The position numbers were made by a program, and so were the translations under genes. The notes under the pieces were generated by a model that worked only from the letters and a program-made list of their open reading frames with translations, did not search any database and was not told the DNA's origin. Shown in pieces: positions 35,055 through 44,754 of a stretch of DNA of 64,000 nt (its first letter is position 1; every line of letters starts with the position of its first letter). The DNA comes from CAYSFW01 sp964620675 (GTDB taxonomy: Bacteria; Pseudomonadota; Gammaproteobacteria; UWMA-0217), in NCBI GenBank assembly GCA_964620675.1, contig CAZUJU010000001.1, positions 114,236-178,235 on the forward strand. Reading direction: 5' to 3'.

Positions 35055-35752
35055 GCGCACAAACCCAACCGGAATCGATAGATCCGCTCATGGAGGACGA
35101 AATCGCCGCGCATTTGGCGCGTCACCCAGAGTTCTTCGCGCGTCATCCCGGGCTGCTTGAGGCGCTGCAGGTTCCGCACCCGGTGCGTGGGGCCGTATCG
35201 CTGCTCGAACACCAGATCGACCACTTCCGCCGCAAGAGCACCCGGCTCGAATCGCGTTTGAGTGACTTGCTGCGCAATGCCCGTGACAACGAAGCGCTCG
35301 CGCTGCGGATGCATCAACTCGCGCTGGGGTTGGTTCAGGCGCATGGCCTGAACGAGGTGCTGGAGGGCGTGCGCGAGCAATTGCGCGAGGGTTTCAAGAT
35401 CGACCACGCGGCGCTGCACCTGTTTCGCGCCGTCCGCGACGAGGTGGTTGCGCAGCCGCTCGACCTGACCACCTGCGACCAGCATTTCCCGCGCCTGCTG
35501 CAGAGCCGACGGCCGCTCTGTGGGCGCCTCGCCGCCGCGCAAATGCTGTACCTCTTCGGTGACGAAGGCGGTGACGTCGCGACCGCGGCGGTAATCCCGC
35601 TCACCTCCGGCGCACCGGTCGGCGTATTAGCGCTCGGCAGCCGCGACAGCGAACGCTTCACCGCCGGCATCGGCACCCTGTTTCTCGGCCAACTCGGCGA
35701 GATGATCGCGGCCGCGATCGCCGTGCACCTCGACCGGCGCGCGGATGCTTGA
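35051..35752 (+). CDS. DUF484 family protein
   Basis: A 233-aa GAF-like protein of the DUF484 (YigA) family: EIAAHLARHPEFFARHPGLLEAL at the N-terminus, a coiled segment around LLEHQIDHFRRKSTRLESRL, then a GAF-like region with GAPVGVLALGSRD. Function unknown; it is conserved between dapF and xerC. Start ATG 35051 overlaps the dapF stop (ATGA). It overlaps xerC by 8 bp. Confidence 0.9.
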   Translation: MSAQTQPESIDPLMEDEIAAHLARHPEFFARHPGLLEALQVPHPVRGAVSLLEHQIDHFRRKSTRLESRLSDLLRNARDNEALALRMHQLALGLVQAHGLNEVLEGVREQLREGFKIDHAALHLFRAVRDEVVAQPLDLTTCDQHFPRLLQSRRPLCGRLAAAQMLYLFGDEGGDVATAAVIPLTSGAPVGVLALGSRDSERFTAGIGTLFLGQLGEMIAAAIAVHLDRRADA

Positions 35753-36686
35753 CCCGGCGCCGCACCGCTATTTGGACTATCTGCGCCACGAGCGGCGTTA
35801 CTCGCCACACACGGTCGCGAATTACGCCCGCGATCTCACCGCGTACCAGGCCTTCCTGACCGCGCAGAACCCCCCCCCGGGTTGGCTCGACGCCAGCGAC
35901 ACCCAGGTGCGCCAGCACCTCGCGGGACTACATCGCGGCGGCGCCGCGCCGCGCACTCTGCGCAGGGTGCTGTCCGCCATTCGTGGCTGTTACCGCTTTC
36001 TCGAGCGGCGCGGCGAGATCGCATTCAACCCCGCGGTCGGAATCGCACTCCCGCGCCTGCCGCAGCATTTGCCGAAGTCACTGGAGGCGGAAGCGGTCGC
36101 CCGTCTGGTCGAGTTGGACGCGCGTGATCCGCTGGCCATCCGCGATCGTGCCATCATGGAGCTGCTGTATTCCTCGGGCTTGCGGCTCGCCGAACTGGTT
36201 GCGCTCGATCTCGACGACTTCGATCTCAACGGCGGGCTGGTGCGTGTCACCGGCAAGGGCAATCGCCAACGTGAGGTGCCGATCGGGCGTCAGGCCGATC
36301 GGGCGGTGCGGGAATGGTTGGTGGTGCGCGCTGCGCGTGTCGGCGCCGCGCTCACTGCCGCCGTATTTCTCAGTCGCGATGGCAAGCGTCTCGCCGCACG
36401 TTCGGTGCAACAGCGCTTGGCGCAATGGGGCGCTGCGCGCGGACTGGAGCAGCGAGTGTATCCGCACCGCTTGCGGCACGCGTTCGCCACCCACTTGCTG
36501 GAGTCCTCGGGGGATTTACGCGCGGTGCAGGAGTTGCTCGGGCACGCCAGCATCCGCGCCACCCAAATCTACACCCACCTCGACTTTCAGCATCTCGCCA
36601 AGGTCTATGATCAGGCCCATCCGCGGGCGCGCAAACGCAAGGGCGGTGCCGCCGCCGGGATCGAGCCGCAACTTGATGTAGAATAA
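35745..36686 (+). CDS. xerC: tyrosine recombinase XerC
   Basis: With XerD resolves chromosome dimers at dif. N-terminal SAM-like domain (YLDYLRHERRYSPHTVANYARDL), then the catalytic domain with Arg in SSGLRLAELVALDL, the HxxR box HRLRHAFATHLL, His in LLGHASIRATQ and the nucleophile Tyr in IYTHLDFQHL. 313 aa. Position between DUF484 and hslVU is conserved. A run of nine C near 35870 is a potential assembly weak spot, but the frame is intact. Confidence 0.95.
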   Translation: MLDPAPHRYLDYLRHERRYSPHTVANYARDLTAYQAFLTAQNPPPGWLDASDTQVRQHLAGLHRGGAAPRTLRRVLSAIRGCYRFLERRGEIAFNPAVGIALPRLPQHLPKSLEAEAVARLVELDARDPLAIRDRAIMELLYSSGLRLAELVALDLDDFDLNGGLVRVTGKGNRQREVPIGRQADRAVREWLVVRAARVGAALTAAVFLSRDGKRLAARSVQQRLAQWGAARGLEQRVYPHRLRHAFATHLLESSGDLRAVQELLGHASIRATQIYTHLDFQHLAKVYDQAHPRARKRKGGAAAGIEPQLDVE

Positions 36687-36715
36687 GCGCCCACCGACCT
36701 TCAGGAGACAGGCGT

Positions 36716-37258
36716 TTGGAACAGTTTAGAGGCACTACCATTTTGTCCGTGCGCCGCGGCGCGCAAGTCGCACTCGGCGGCGATGGTCAGGTCACGCTCG
36801 GAAATACCATCATGAAGGGCAACGCGCGCAAGGTGCGAACCCTGCACCAGGGTAAAATCCTGGCCGGGTTCGCTGGTGGAACCGCGGATGCGTTCACCCT
36901 GTTCGAACGGTTCGAGGCCAAACTGCAAGCGCACGGTGGCAACCTTACACGGGCCGCGGTGGAGCTGGCCAAGGACTGGCGTACCGATCGCGCCTTGCGA
37001 CGCCTTGAGGCCCTGTTGGCCATCGCCGACCACAGCGCCTCGCTGATCATCTCCGGCAACGGGGATGTGATCGAGCCCGAGGACGGCCTCATCGCGATCG
37101 GATCCGGGGGACCCTTTGCCCAAGCCGCCGCGCGCGCGTTGCTTGAGAATACCGAGCTGCCGGCCCGCGAGATCGTCGAAAAGGCCCTGCGTATCGCCGG
37201 AAATATCTGTATCTACACCAACCAGCACCTCACCATCGAACAACTCGATCTGAGCTAG
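36716..37258 (+). CDS. hslV: ATP-dependent protease subunit HslV
   Basis: Proteasome-like threonine protease of the HslUV (ClpQY) complex. Mature N-terminus TTILSVRRG carries the catalytic Thr after a six-residue propeptide; GNTIMKG, GFAGGTADAFTLFE and AIGSGGPFAQAAARALLENT are diagnostic. The start is a TTG at 36716, with AGGAGA about 8 bp upstream. 180 aa. hslU follows after 16 bp. Confidence 0.96.
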   Translation: MEQFRGTTILSVRRGAQVALGGDGQVTLGNTIMKGNARKVRTLHQGKILAGFAGGTADAFTLFERFEAKLQAHGGNLTRAAVELAKDWRTDRALRRLEALLAIADHSASLIISGNGDVIEPEDGLIAIGSGGPFAQAAARALLENTELPAREIVEKALRIAGNICIYTNQHLTIEQLDLS

Positions 37259-37274
37259 ACAAGGGCCGCCCCGC

Positions 37275-38615
37275 ATGTCGGAAATGACGCCGCGAGAAAT
37301 CGTCCAGGAACTGGACAAGCACATCATCGGTCAGGCCAACGCCAAGCGCGCGGTCGCCAACGCGCTGCGCAACCGCTGGCGCCGGCAGCAGTTACCAGCC
37401 GAGCTGCGCGCCGAGGTCACGCCGAAAAACATCCTGATGATCGGCCCGACCGGGGTGGGCAAAACCGAGATCGCGCGGCGCCTCGCCCGCCTCGCCAACG
37501 CGCCGTTCATCAAGGTCGAGGCGACCAAATTCACCGAGGTCGGATATGTCGGGCGCGAAGTCGACTCGATCATCCGTGATCTCGCCGACGCGTCAGTCAA
37601 GCTGATGCGCGAGCAGGAGGTGACGCGCTTGCGCCACCGCGCGGTCGAGGCGGCCGAGGATCGCGTCCTCGATGCTTTGTTACCGCGGCCGCGTAGCGCC
37701 GGCTTTCTGAACGAAGAGGACCGCGAGGCGCCGGCCGACTCTGGAACGCGCAAGAAATTTCGCGACAAGCTGCGCGCGGGCGAGCTCGACGACAAGGAGG
37801 TCGAGATCGAGGTTCAGGCGGGCTCGCTCGGGGTGGAGATCATGACTCCACCGGGGATGGAGGACATGGCCAGCCAGCTCCAGGGGCTGTTCCAGAACCT
37901 CGGCAGTCAGCGTACCAAGAAGCGCAAGCTCAAGATCGGCGATGCCCTCGAACTGCTCACCGACGAGGAGGCACGCAAGATGATCAACGAGGAGGAGCTC
38001 AAAAAGCGCGCGGTCGAAAACGTCGAGCAGAACGGCATCGTGTTCATCGATGAGATCGACAAGGTCGCGCGGCGCGGCGAGACCAGCGGCGCCGATGTCT
38101 CGCGCGAAGGGGTGCAACGCGATCTCCTGCCGCTGGTCGAAGGCTGCACGGTCAACACCAAATACGGCATGGTCAAGACCGATCACATTCTGTTCATTGC
38201 CTCGGGCGCGTTTCACGTCGCCAAGCCGTCAGATCTGATCCCCGAATTGCAAGGCCGCTTGCCGATCCGGGTCGAACTCGATGCGTTGCAAGTCGAGGAT
38301 TTCGTCCGGATTCTGACCGAGCCGGACGCGTCATTGACGCTTCAGTACGCGGCGTTGCTCGGCACAGAGGGGGTAACCGTCGAATTTGCCGCCGCCGGGG
38401 TGCGCCGGCTTGCCGAGATCGCGTTCGAGGTCAATAGGCGCACCGAAAACATCGGCGCGCGCCGCTTGCACACCGTCATGGAGCGTTTACTCGACAAGCT
38501 TTCGTTTGAGGCGCCGGACCGCTCCGGTGAGGCGCTGACCATCGACGCAGCGTATGTCGACGCAAGTCTCGGTGAACTCGCTCAGGACGAGGATCTGAGC
38601 CGTTACATCCTGTAG
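37275..38615 (+). CDS. hslU: ATP-dependent protease ATPase subunit HslU
   Basis: AAA+ unfoldase partner of HslV. Walker A GPTGVGKTEIARRLA, Walker B IVFIDEIDKVA, the I-domain in between, and the C-terminal LGELAQDEDLSRYIL tail that docks into HslV. 446 aa, ATG at 37275. Co-operonic with hslV. Confidence 0.97.
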   Translation: MSEMTPREIVQELDKHIIGQANAKRAVANALRNRWRRQQLPAELRAEVTPKNILMIGPTGVGKTEIARRLARLANAPFIKVEATKFTEVGYVGREVDSIIRDLADASVKLMREQEVTRLRHRAVEAAEDRVLDALLPRPRSAGFLNEEDREAPADSGTRKKFRDKLRAGELDDKEVEIEVQAGSLGVEIMTPPGMEDMASQLQGLFQNLGSQRTKKRKLKIGDALELLTDEEARKMINEEELKKRAVENVEQNGIVFIDEIDKVARRGETSGADVSREGVQRDLLPLVEGCTVNTKYGMVKTDHILFIASGAFHVAKPSDLIPELQGRLPIRVELDALQVEDFVRILTEPDASLTLQYAALLGTEGVTVEFAAAGVRRLAEIAFEVNRRTENIGARRLHTVMERLLDKLSFEAPDRSGEALTIDAAYVDASLGELAQDEDLSRYIL

Positions 38616-38729
38616 CCATCACTGCGTGGCACCGGGGATCCGCCCTCGCGACGGGGGCAATTCTTGACGCCACCGCGCACGCGCCGGAAAGTGGCGGCCC
38701 TGGACGAACACCATTGAGGCACTCAGCAC

Positions 38730-39095
38730 ATGCGACCGACGGAAATCAATCTACATCAAAGATCCCATCTGCTCGAAATCGAATTCGAGGATGGCTCGCG
38801 GCACAAGCTCTCGTGCGAGTACCTGCGCGTATACTCCCCGTCCGCCGAGGTGCGCGGCCACGGCCCGGGTGAGGAGAAGCTGCAATTGGGCAAGGAGAGT
38901 GTCGGGATCGACGCGATCGAACCGGTCGGCAACTATGCAGTCAAGCTGGTGTTCGACGACGGCCACAACACCGGTATGTACAGCTGGGATTACCTCTACG
39001 ACCTCGCGGTCAACCAGGAGCAGTACTGGCAGCGGTACCTTGAGCGTTTGAAAGAGGCCGGTTACACGCGTAAAGTCGCGAACTTCGGCCACTAG
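38730..39095 (+). CDS. DUF971 protein (GBBH-like N-terminal domain)
   Basis: A 121-aa single-domain protein: RPTEINLHQRSHLLEIEFEDG, LSCEYLRVYSPSAEVRGHG and YAVKLVFDDGHNTGMYSWDYLYDL match DUF971, related to the N-terminal domain of gamma-butyrobetaine hydroxylase. Free-standing members are often found next to hslU and ubiE, as here; some are linked to Fe-S or zinc handling, but the function is not established. Confidence 0.9.
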   Translation: MRPTEINLHQRSHLLEIEFEDGSRHKLSCEYLRVYSPSAEVRGHGPGEEKLQLGKESVGIDAIEPVGNYAVKLVFDDGHNTGMYSWDYLYDLAVNQEQYWQRYLERLKEAGYTRKVANFGH

Positions 39096-39111
39096 CCCGC
39101 GCGAATTCCCC

Positions 39112-39870
39112 ATGACGCAAGACCCGCCCCGCACCACCCATTTCGGCTATCAGGAAGTCCCCGTCGAGGAAAAAAGCCGAAAGGTCGCCGAGGTCTTTCA
39201 CGCCGTAGCGAGCAAGTACGACTTGATGAACGATGCGATGTCCTTCGGCATCCATCGGTTGTGGAAGCGCTACGCCGTTTTGCAGGCGGGGTTGCGGCCT
39301 GGGATGCGGGTGCTGGATCTCGCCGGGGGGACCGGCGATCTGGCGCGTCAGTTCGCGCCCCAGGTCGGGCCAAGTGGCGAGGTCGTGCTGGCGGATATCA
39401 ACAGTTCAATGCTGACCGAAGGTCGGCGGCGCATGGTCGATGCCGGTATCGTTGGCAACGTGCGCTATGCCCAGGTCAATGCCGAGTGTCTGCCGTTTCC
39501 CGCCGGGTATTTCGATGTGGTAACGATCGCGTTCGGCTTGCGCAATGTCACCGACAAGGACGCCGCGCTGGCCTCAATGAGACGCGTCCTCAAGCCGGGC
39601 GGCAAACTGCTCATACTCGAGTTCTCGAAGCCGCCGAATGCGCTGTTCAGCCGCGCGTACGACGCCTACTCGTTCACCGCGTTGCCGCTACTCGGTAAAC
39701 TGATCGCGGGCGACGGTGCCAGCTATCGTTATCTGGCCGAATCGATCCGGATGCACCCCGACCAGGAAACGCTCAAGGCGATGATGGCGCAAGCGGGCTT
39801 TGGCCGTTGCGACTATTTCAACCTGACTGGCGGCGTAGTCGCGCTGCACCGCGGCTACGCGCTCGATTGA
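39112..39870 (+). CDS. ubiE: ubiquinone/menaquinone C-methyltransferase UbiE
   Basis: SAM-dependent C-methylation step of ubiquinone (and menaquinone) synthesis. HFGYQEVPVEEKSRKVAEVF and VASKYDLMNDAMSFG at the N-terminus, SAM motif VLDLAGGTGDLARQF, and FGLRNVTDKDAAL and LKPGGKLLILEFSKP are typical. 252 aa, ATG 39112. First of the ubiE-ubiJ-ubiB set. Confidence 0.97.
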   Translation: MTQDPPRTTHFGYQEVPVEEKSRKVAEVFHAVASKYDLMNDAMSFGIHRLWKRYAVLQAGLRPGMRVLDLAGGTGDLARQFAPQVGPSGEVVLADINSSMLTEGRRRMVDAGIVGNVRYAQVNAECLPFPAGYFDVVTIAFGLRNVTDKDAALASMRRVLKPGGKLLILEFSKPPNALFSRAYDAYSFTALPLLGKLIAGDGASYRYLAESIRMHPDQETLKAMMAQAGFGRCDYFNLTGGVVALHRGYALD

Positions 39871-39939
39871 CGCCGCTGTAACCGCCGCGCCGACGCGGGT
39901 GCGCGCCGCAATGCCTCGGAACCCCTGACTGCGATCGCC

Positions 39940-40566
39940 ATGGCAGACACACTTCTGACTTCCGTGCTGGAACGACTCGTGAACGGCTACCTCGCACTCG
40001 ACCCCGAGGTCGCCACAGAGCTGGTTGAGCTGGAAGGGAAATGCCTTCGTCTCGACTGCACCCTACCGTCATTCACCTTGTTCTGCCTACCGCGTGCCAA
40101 TGCGATCGACTTCGCGACGGAGTACGCCGGCACGGCCGATTGCCGCGTTCGCGCCAGCGCGGTGTCGCTCGTCCGTCTGGCTCGCAGCGACCAACCCACT
40201 ACCCTGCTCGCAAACGGTGAGGTCTCGATCGACGGCGACAATCGGGTGGTGCAACGCCTTGCCGAGGTCCTGAAACAGCTTGAGGTCGACTGGGAAGAGC
40301 AGCTCAGCAAGCTCGTCGGTGATTTCGCCGCGCACCGTATCGGCGGCGTGGCACGCGACGCGGCGCAGTGGGGCGGGCGCGCCGCGGAGAGCCTGCGCCG
40401 CGACACCAGCGAGTATTTGCAGGAAGACTCCGGCGTGTTGCCGACCCGACTCGAAATCGAGCGGTTCGTAACCGAAGTGGATGAGCTGCGCCTGGCGACC
40501 GCGCGTCTGGAGGCGCGGATCAAGCGTCTCGAACGCCAACTGCCTGCGCGGGGGGTTGGCGCATGA
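39940..40566 (+). CDS. ubiJ: ubiquinone biosynthesis accessory factor UbiJ
   Basis: A 208-aa SCP2-domain protein that binds ubiquinone intermediates in the soluble Ubi complex. N-terminal lipid-binding region with LLANGEVSIDGDNRVVQRLAEVL, then an amphipathic and coiled-coil C-terminal part (VDELRLATARLEARIKRLERQ). Position between ubiE and ubiB, with a 4-bp overlap to ubiB, supports the assignment. Confidence 0.9.
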   Translation: MADTLLTSVLERLVNGYLALDPEVATELVELEGKCLRLDCTLPSFTLFCLPRANAIDFATEYAGTADCRVRASAVSLVRLARSDQPTTLLANGEVSIDGDNRVVQRLAEVLKQLEVDWEEQLSKLVGDFAAHRIGGVARDAAQWGGRAAESLRRDTSEYLQEDSGVLPTRLEIERFVTEVDELRLATARLEARIKRLERQLPARGVGA

Positions 40567-42218
40567 GAAGCGTCCGGCGCTTGTGGCGTCTAATCACGAT
40601 CAACTGGGTTTTTCTGCGCCACGGTCTGGATGAGTTCATCTACGCGATTCATTTGTTCCGCCCGCTGCGTTTTTTCTATCACCTGGCACCGTGGAACTGG
40701 TTTCGCTCGCGCACGATTGGTCGTGGCGAACGCCTGCGCCGCGCGCTGGAAGATCTCGGCCCGATCTTCATCAAGTTCGGGCAGATGCTGTCAACCCGCC
40801 GCGATCTGTTGCCGCCCGATATCGCAATCGAACTCGCGCGGCTGCAAGATCGCGTGCCGCCCTTCCCCGGCGAGCAGTCGCGCCGGATCATCGAAAAGGC
40901 GATGGGCAAACCGGTCGGTGAGGTCTTCGCGCAGTTCGAGACTCAGCCGATGGCGTCCGCTTCGATCGCGCAGGTCCATGCCGCCGAGCTGAAGGATGGC
41001 CGCCAGGTCGTCGTCAAGGTGGTGCGACCGGGAATCGAAAAGATCATTCGGCGTGATATCGAGCTGCTCTACATCATCGCCGGTCTGGCGCACCGGTATT
41101 GGCCCGAGGCGCGGCGGCTGCGCCCGCTGGAGGTCGTCGAGGAGTATGAAAAGACCATTGTCGACGAGCTCGATCTGTTGCGCGAGGCGGCCAATGCGTC
41201 GCAGCTCCGGCGTAACTTCGAACAGTCCGAACTCTTGCACATCCCGGTCGTGGAGTGGGATCTGACCTCGGAACGGGTGATGGTGATGGAGCGGGTGTAC
41301 GGCATTCCAATCAGCAACACCGAGGCCTTGCGGGCGCGTCAGGTGAGCATGCAGGTGCTGGCCGAGCGTGGCGTCGAGATCTTTTTCACCCAGGTGTTCC
41401 GGCATAATTTTTTCCACGCCGACATGCACCCGGGCAATATTTTTGTTGACGCGACGACGCCCGAGATGCCGCGCTACATCGCCGTCGATTTCGGTATCGT
41501 CGGCACGCTCACGCTGAGCGACCAGCGCTATCTCGCGGAGAACTTCTATGCTTTCTTCCGCCGCGACTACCGCCGGGTGGCGGAGCTTCACGTTGAATCC
41601 GGGTGGGTACCGGCCGATACCCGGGTCAACGATTTCGAGTCTGCGATTCGTACCGTGTGCGAGCCGATCTTCGAACGTCCCTTGAAAGAGATCTCGTTCG
41701 CCCATTTCCTGGTGCGGCTGTTCCAAACGGCGCGGCGCTTCAATATGGAGGTCCAGCCGCAACTCGTGCTGCTGCAAAAGACGTTTCTCAACATCGAAGG
41801 CTTGGGGCGTGACCTCTATCCCGACCTCGACTTGTGGACCACCGCTAAACCCTTTATCGAACGCTGGATGCACGAACAGGTCGGGATCCGCGCCTTGTTC
41901 AAGGGCTTGCAAGCACACTTGCCGCGGTTTCTCGAAAAGTTCCCGGAAACCCCGATGCTGTTGCAGGAGGTCATCTCCAAGACCGCGAGAAACCAGCTCA
42001 GCGGTGAATATCACTCGCCGCAGCTCAAGCGCCTGGAGCAGACCCTGCGGCGCGGCCAGCGCCGCAGCGCCTTGTTGATCGTCGGCGCGACGCTGTTGAT
42101 GGGTGGCTTCTGGACTCTCGACGCGACGTTCGCGCCACTCTGGTTGGGCGTATCCTGGCTCGCGTGGACATTGTTCATTGTTGGCGGCGGTTGTTGGGCC
42201 GCTGCGTTGAACGATTAG
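40563..42218 (+). CDS. ubiB: ABC1-kinase-like ubiquinone biosynthesis protein UbiB
   Basis: Atypical kinase/ATPase needed for aerobic ubiquinone synthesis, possibly mobilising lipid precursors. Family motifs: KxGQ region IKFGQMLSTRRDLLPPD, Ala-rich nucleotide loop ASIAQVHAAEL with VVVKVVRPG, catalytic FFHADMHPGNIFVD and VDFGIVG. Two C-terminal transmembrane helices. 551 aa. Its stop lies within a 31-bp sequence repeated on the far side of the assembly gap; the coding sequence appears complete. Confidence 0.96.
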   Translation: MRSVRRLWRLITINWVFLRHGLDEFIYAIHLFRPLRFFYHLAPWNWFRSRTIGRGERLRRALEDLGPIFIKFGQMLSTRRDLLPPDIAIELARLQDRVPPFPGEQSRRIIEKAMGKPVGEVFAQFETQPMASASIAQVHAAELKDGRQVVVKVVRPGIEKIIRRDIELLYIIAGLAHRYWPEARRLRPLEVVEEYEKTIVDELDLLREAANASQLRRNFEQSELLHIPVVEWDLTSERVMVMERVYGIPISNTEALRARQVSMQVLAERGVEIFFTQVFRHNFFHADMHPGNIFVDATTPEMPRYIAVDFGIVGTLTLSDQRYLAENFYAFFRRDYRRVAELHVESGWVPADTRVNDFESAIRTVCEPIFERPLKEISFAHFLVRLFQTARRFNMEVQPQLVLLQKTFLNIEGLGRDLYPDLDLWTTAKPFIERWMHEQVGIRALFKGLQAHLPRFLEKFPETPMLLQEVISKTARNQLSGEYHSPQLKRLEQTLRRGQRRSALLIVGATLLMGGFWTLDATFAPLWLGVSWLAWTLFIVGGGCWAAALND

Positions 42219-42227
42219 GCCGCTGCG

Positions 42228-42327
42228 NNNNNNNNNNNNNNNNNNNNNNNNNNNNNNNNNNNNNNNNNNNNNNNNNNNNNNNNNNNNNNNNNNNNNNNNN
42301 NNNNNNNNNNNNNNNNNNNNNNNNNNN
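42228..42327. other. assembly gap (100 N)
   Basis: Exactly 100 N, the usual scaffolding filler. The 31 bases before it (42197-42227) and the 31 bases after it (42328-42358) are identical, which indicates contig ends that overlap rather than a true gap. The shared sequence contains a 10-bp direct repeat (GGCCGCTGCG) 21 bp apart. Confidence 0.97.
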
Positions 42328-42384
42328 GGCCGCTGCGTTGAACGATTAGGCCGCTGCGAAAGCGCGGCACAAATCCAGTCGCGC

Positions 42385-44391
42385 TTAGTTCTCCGTCGAG
42401 GCTTCCGCCTCTTCGCGTTCCTCGATCACGGCGACCTGCACTCCTTCGACCGGCTTGACCGGCGGCATTCGACTTCCGAGCGAACGCACCACGCCGTCAT
42501 TGAGTTTCCAGTCGAAAATCGTGCTGTAAAACAGCACGGCCTTGACGTAGTCGCGGGTTTCATCGAAAACGATGGTGTCGATCCAGATGTCGGCCGGGAG
42601 TTCGGTGGTGCGTGGCAGCCATTGCTGCACCCGCCCCGGTCCCGCGTTGTAGCTGGCGGTGGCAAGCGCCTCGTGATTGAAGCGTTCGAACACGCCGCGT
42701 AGATAGCGCGTGCCGAGCGCGAGATTGGTTTCCGGATGCAGGATGGCGTTGCGGTCGAGTTTGCCGAGTCCGATCTGTTTGCTCACCTGCTGCGCGGTGG
42801 CCGGCATGAGTTGCATCAGCCCGAGGGCGCCGGCCGAGGATCGAGCGGTGGTCCGGAACGCGCTCTCGCGTCGGATCACACCATAGACCCAGCTCGCTGG
42901 TAATGCTTGCGCTTCGGCGGCGCGATGTACCTGCTCTGAGAACAACATTGGAAAGCGCAGGCCGAGATCGCTGAAATGGCGCGCCCTACCGGCGCTGATG
43001 ATGGCGGCGAAATGCCAGCCCCAGTCATGCACCAAGCGCGCCGCGTAGCGCTTTTCGTCGGCGTTGAGGGTGTGCTTGAGCTCGTAGTTCAGCTCCGCGT
43101 AAGCCTCCGTCTCCAGCCCCAGTGAATAGAGTTCCCGGATGCGCCGCAAGGCAGGCCGCTCGGCAAGCGCCGCGGCGGCTTTGGCCTCGCCGTGTTTGAC
43201 GATGGCGAGATTATTAAAAGTGTAGGGACGCTTTAGCCGCTCGGCGGCGAGGAAACCGTAGTAATCGGTCTCCCCGGCGAGGCTGGCGTACAGCGTCTTG
43301 GCGTCATCGCTCCTGCCGAGCGCCTCGGTGGCGCGCGCGCGCCAGTAGCGCCATTGCAGCGCATCACGCTCGTCCGCCGGGAGGGCTTCGAGGTAACCCT
43401 GCGCGCGCGACCAGTCGAGGTTGCGCAGGGCGCTGCGGATACGCCAGGCGCGTGACTCCGGACTCAGCGCGGATTCGGCCACGCCGGCGAACATTTGCCC
43501 GGCCTCGGGTAGATGGCGATAGGCCGCGCGCAACGCCAAGGCCTCTTCCACCTCGCCGATCTGGTCCGGGGTGAAGCGAAAATTCGGCCGGATCTGCTGC
43601 TGCCAGAGGTCCCACGCGGCCAAGGTGTCACCGCGCGCGTGGCGCTTGAGTGCATGTACCAGGATGTCGCGGTGGCGGGCGGTATCGGGCCAGCTCATGC
43701 CCTCGCTGAGCGCACTCGCAGGCTGATCGTGGGCCTTCTGCCACGATTTGATCAGTTCGCGCTGCGATTCCGGCAGCTTGGCCGCGAGGGCGCGCGCCAG
43801 CCCGAGATTATTGCGTTTCATCACTAGTCGGATGCGCGACCAGACCAACTCGGGGGTGAGTTGGCCGGCGCGTTCCAGGTCTTGCGCGAGCAAGTCGCAG
43901 GATTCGGGGAGATTGCGGTCGCTCAGCCAGTGTTGCTGCGCTTCTTCGAGTAATCGCGCGGCGGCCGCGTGGCTCTGCAATCGGGCGTGCAGCGCCAGGC
44001 AGCGCAGGCTCGCGCTGTCTTCATCCTGGTCGGGGCGATAGTGTTTAAGGATCAGGTCCGTGCGACCTTCCTTGCCAAGCTGGCGCAGCCAAGCACCACG
44101 CAGGCGGTCGCCCAGATAGGTCGAAGCTTGGGTCGCAACGAAAGCCTCCACCGCGGCGGTATCGCCGAGGCGCCCGCTCAAGCTGCGGTATTCGAGGTAG
44201 GGATGCAGCGGGTAGTCGCGCAGGCTGGCCTTTAAGGTCTCGAACGTCGGCAGATCCTTGCGCTCGAACGCTGCGATGGCTTGCAGGTAACGGCTTTGGT
44301 CCTCGGTGCGGACCTGGGCGATGGCGTGGCTCGAAAACGCGAGGCTTGCGGCAACGGTGACCCAGGCCAGCATTCGGCGAAATTGCGGCAT
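42385..44391 (-). CDS. slt: soluble lytic murein transglycosylase Slt
   Basis: Periplasmic enzyme cleaving murein glycan strands to 1,6-anhydro-muropeptides. Signal peptide MPQFRRMLAWVTVAASLAF to about residue 26, a long alpha-helical superhelical U-domain, and a C-terminal Slt/goose-lysozyme domain with catalytic Glu in GVIRRESAFRTTARS, GALGLMQLMPATAQQV and ATASYNAGPGRVQQWL. The start ATG 44391 is chosen for the signal peptide and GGGAGGA just upstream; the frame is open for 70 more codons without support. 668 aa. Confidence 0.93.
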   Translation of the reverse strand: MPQFRRMLAWVTVAASLAFSSHAIAQVRTEDQSRYLQAIAAFERKDLPTFETLKASLRDYPLHPYLEYRSLSGRLGDTAAVEAFVATQASTYLGDRLRGAWLRQLGKEGRTDLILKHYRPDQDEDSASLRCLALHARLQSHAAAARLLEEAQQHWLSDRNLPESCDLLAQDLERAGQLTPELVWSRIRLVMKRNNLGLARALAAKLPESQRELIKSWQKAHDQPASALSEGMSWPDTARHRDILVHALKRHARGDTLAAWDLWQQQIRPNFRFTPDQIGEVEEALALRAAYRHLPEAGQMFAGVAESALSPESRAWRIRSALRNLDWSRAQGYLEALPADERDALQWRYWRARATEALGRSDDAKTLYASLAGETDYYGFLAAERLKRPYTFNNLAIVKHGEAKAAAALAERPALRRIRELYSLGLETEAYAELNYELKHTLNADEKRYAARLVHDWGWHFAAIISAGRARHFSDLGLRFPMLFSEQVHRAAEAQALPASWVYGVIRRESAFRTTARSSAGALGLMQLMPATAQQVSKQIGLGKLDRNAILHPETNLALGTRYLRGVFERFNHEALATASYNAGPGRVQQWLPRTTELPADIWIDTIVFDETRDYVKAVLFYSTIFDWKLNDGVVRSLGSRMPPVKPVEGVQVAVIEEREEAEASTEN

Positions 44392-44754
44392 ACGTCCTCC
44401 CAATCCTAGATATGACGTTAAGTATAGGCGCTTCAGGGTTGAACTGGCGACATTTGTAACAATCTCACCGCCGCTCGGCCGGTGCGCTGGGCGACCTGCG
44501 GATCCCCCTCTCGCAATCAGGGCGTCGGTTGCGCGTGGGGCGCTCATGGTGCAACGGCGGCCGAGCGCGCGCAACGCGTCATCGGTGCAAAGTGATCGCA
44601 ACGTGCGATGATAGGCGCGGCAACAAACCCAGAGCGCCTCTTCATAGAGCGAAAATATCTCGAGTTCGACCCGCGCTTAGGTTAACCCAAACCGTACGCC
44701 AATGTCGCAGACCGAAGTGGTTGCGGTAGCGGACTCTATAGTGCGCTTCGTCGT
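44392..44754. other. 363-bp spacer between slt and the ABC exporter
   Basis: No coding sequence, RNA gene or clear terminator is seen. A TATACT hexamer on the minus strand (44421-44426), about 30 bp before the slt ATG, could be a -10 element, but no convincing -35 accompanies it. Confidence 0.4.

Noticed and set aside
35865..35885. Frameshift suspected at a C homopolymer in xerC
   Set aside because: The reading frame continues through the run with normal XerC sequence on both sides.
40791..42014. 407-codon open frame antisense to ubiB
   Set aside because: Lies entirely within the conserved ubiB coding sequence; composition is that of a reverse-complement shadow in a GC-rich gene and no domain is recognisable.
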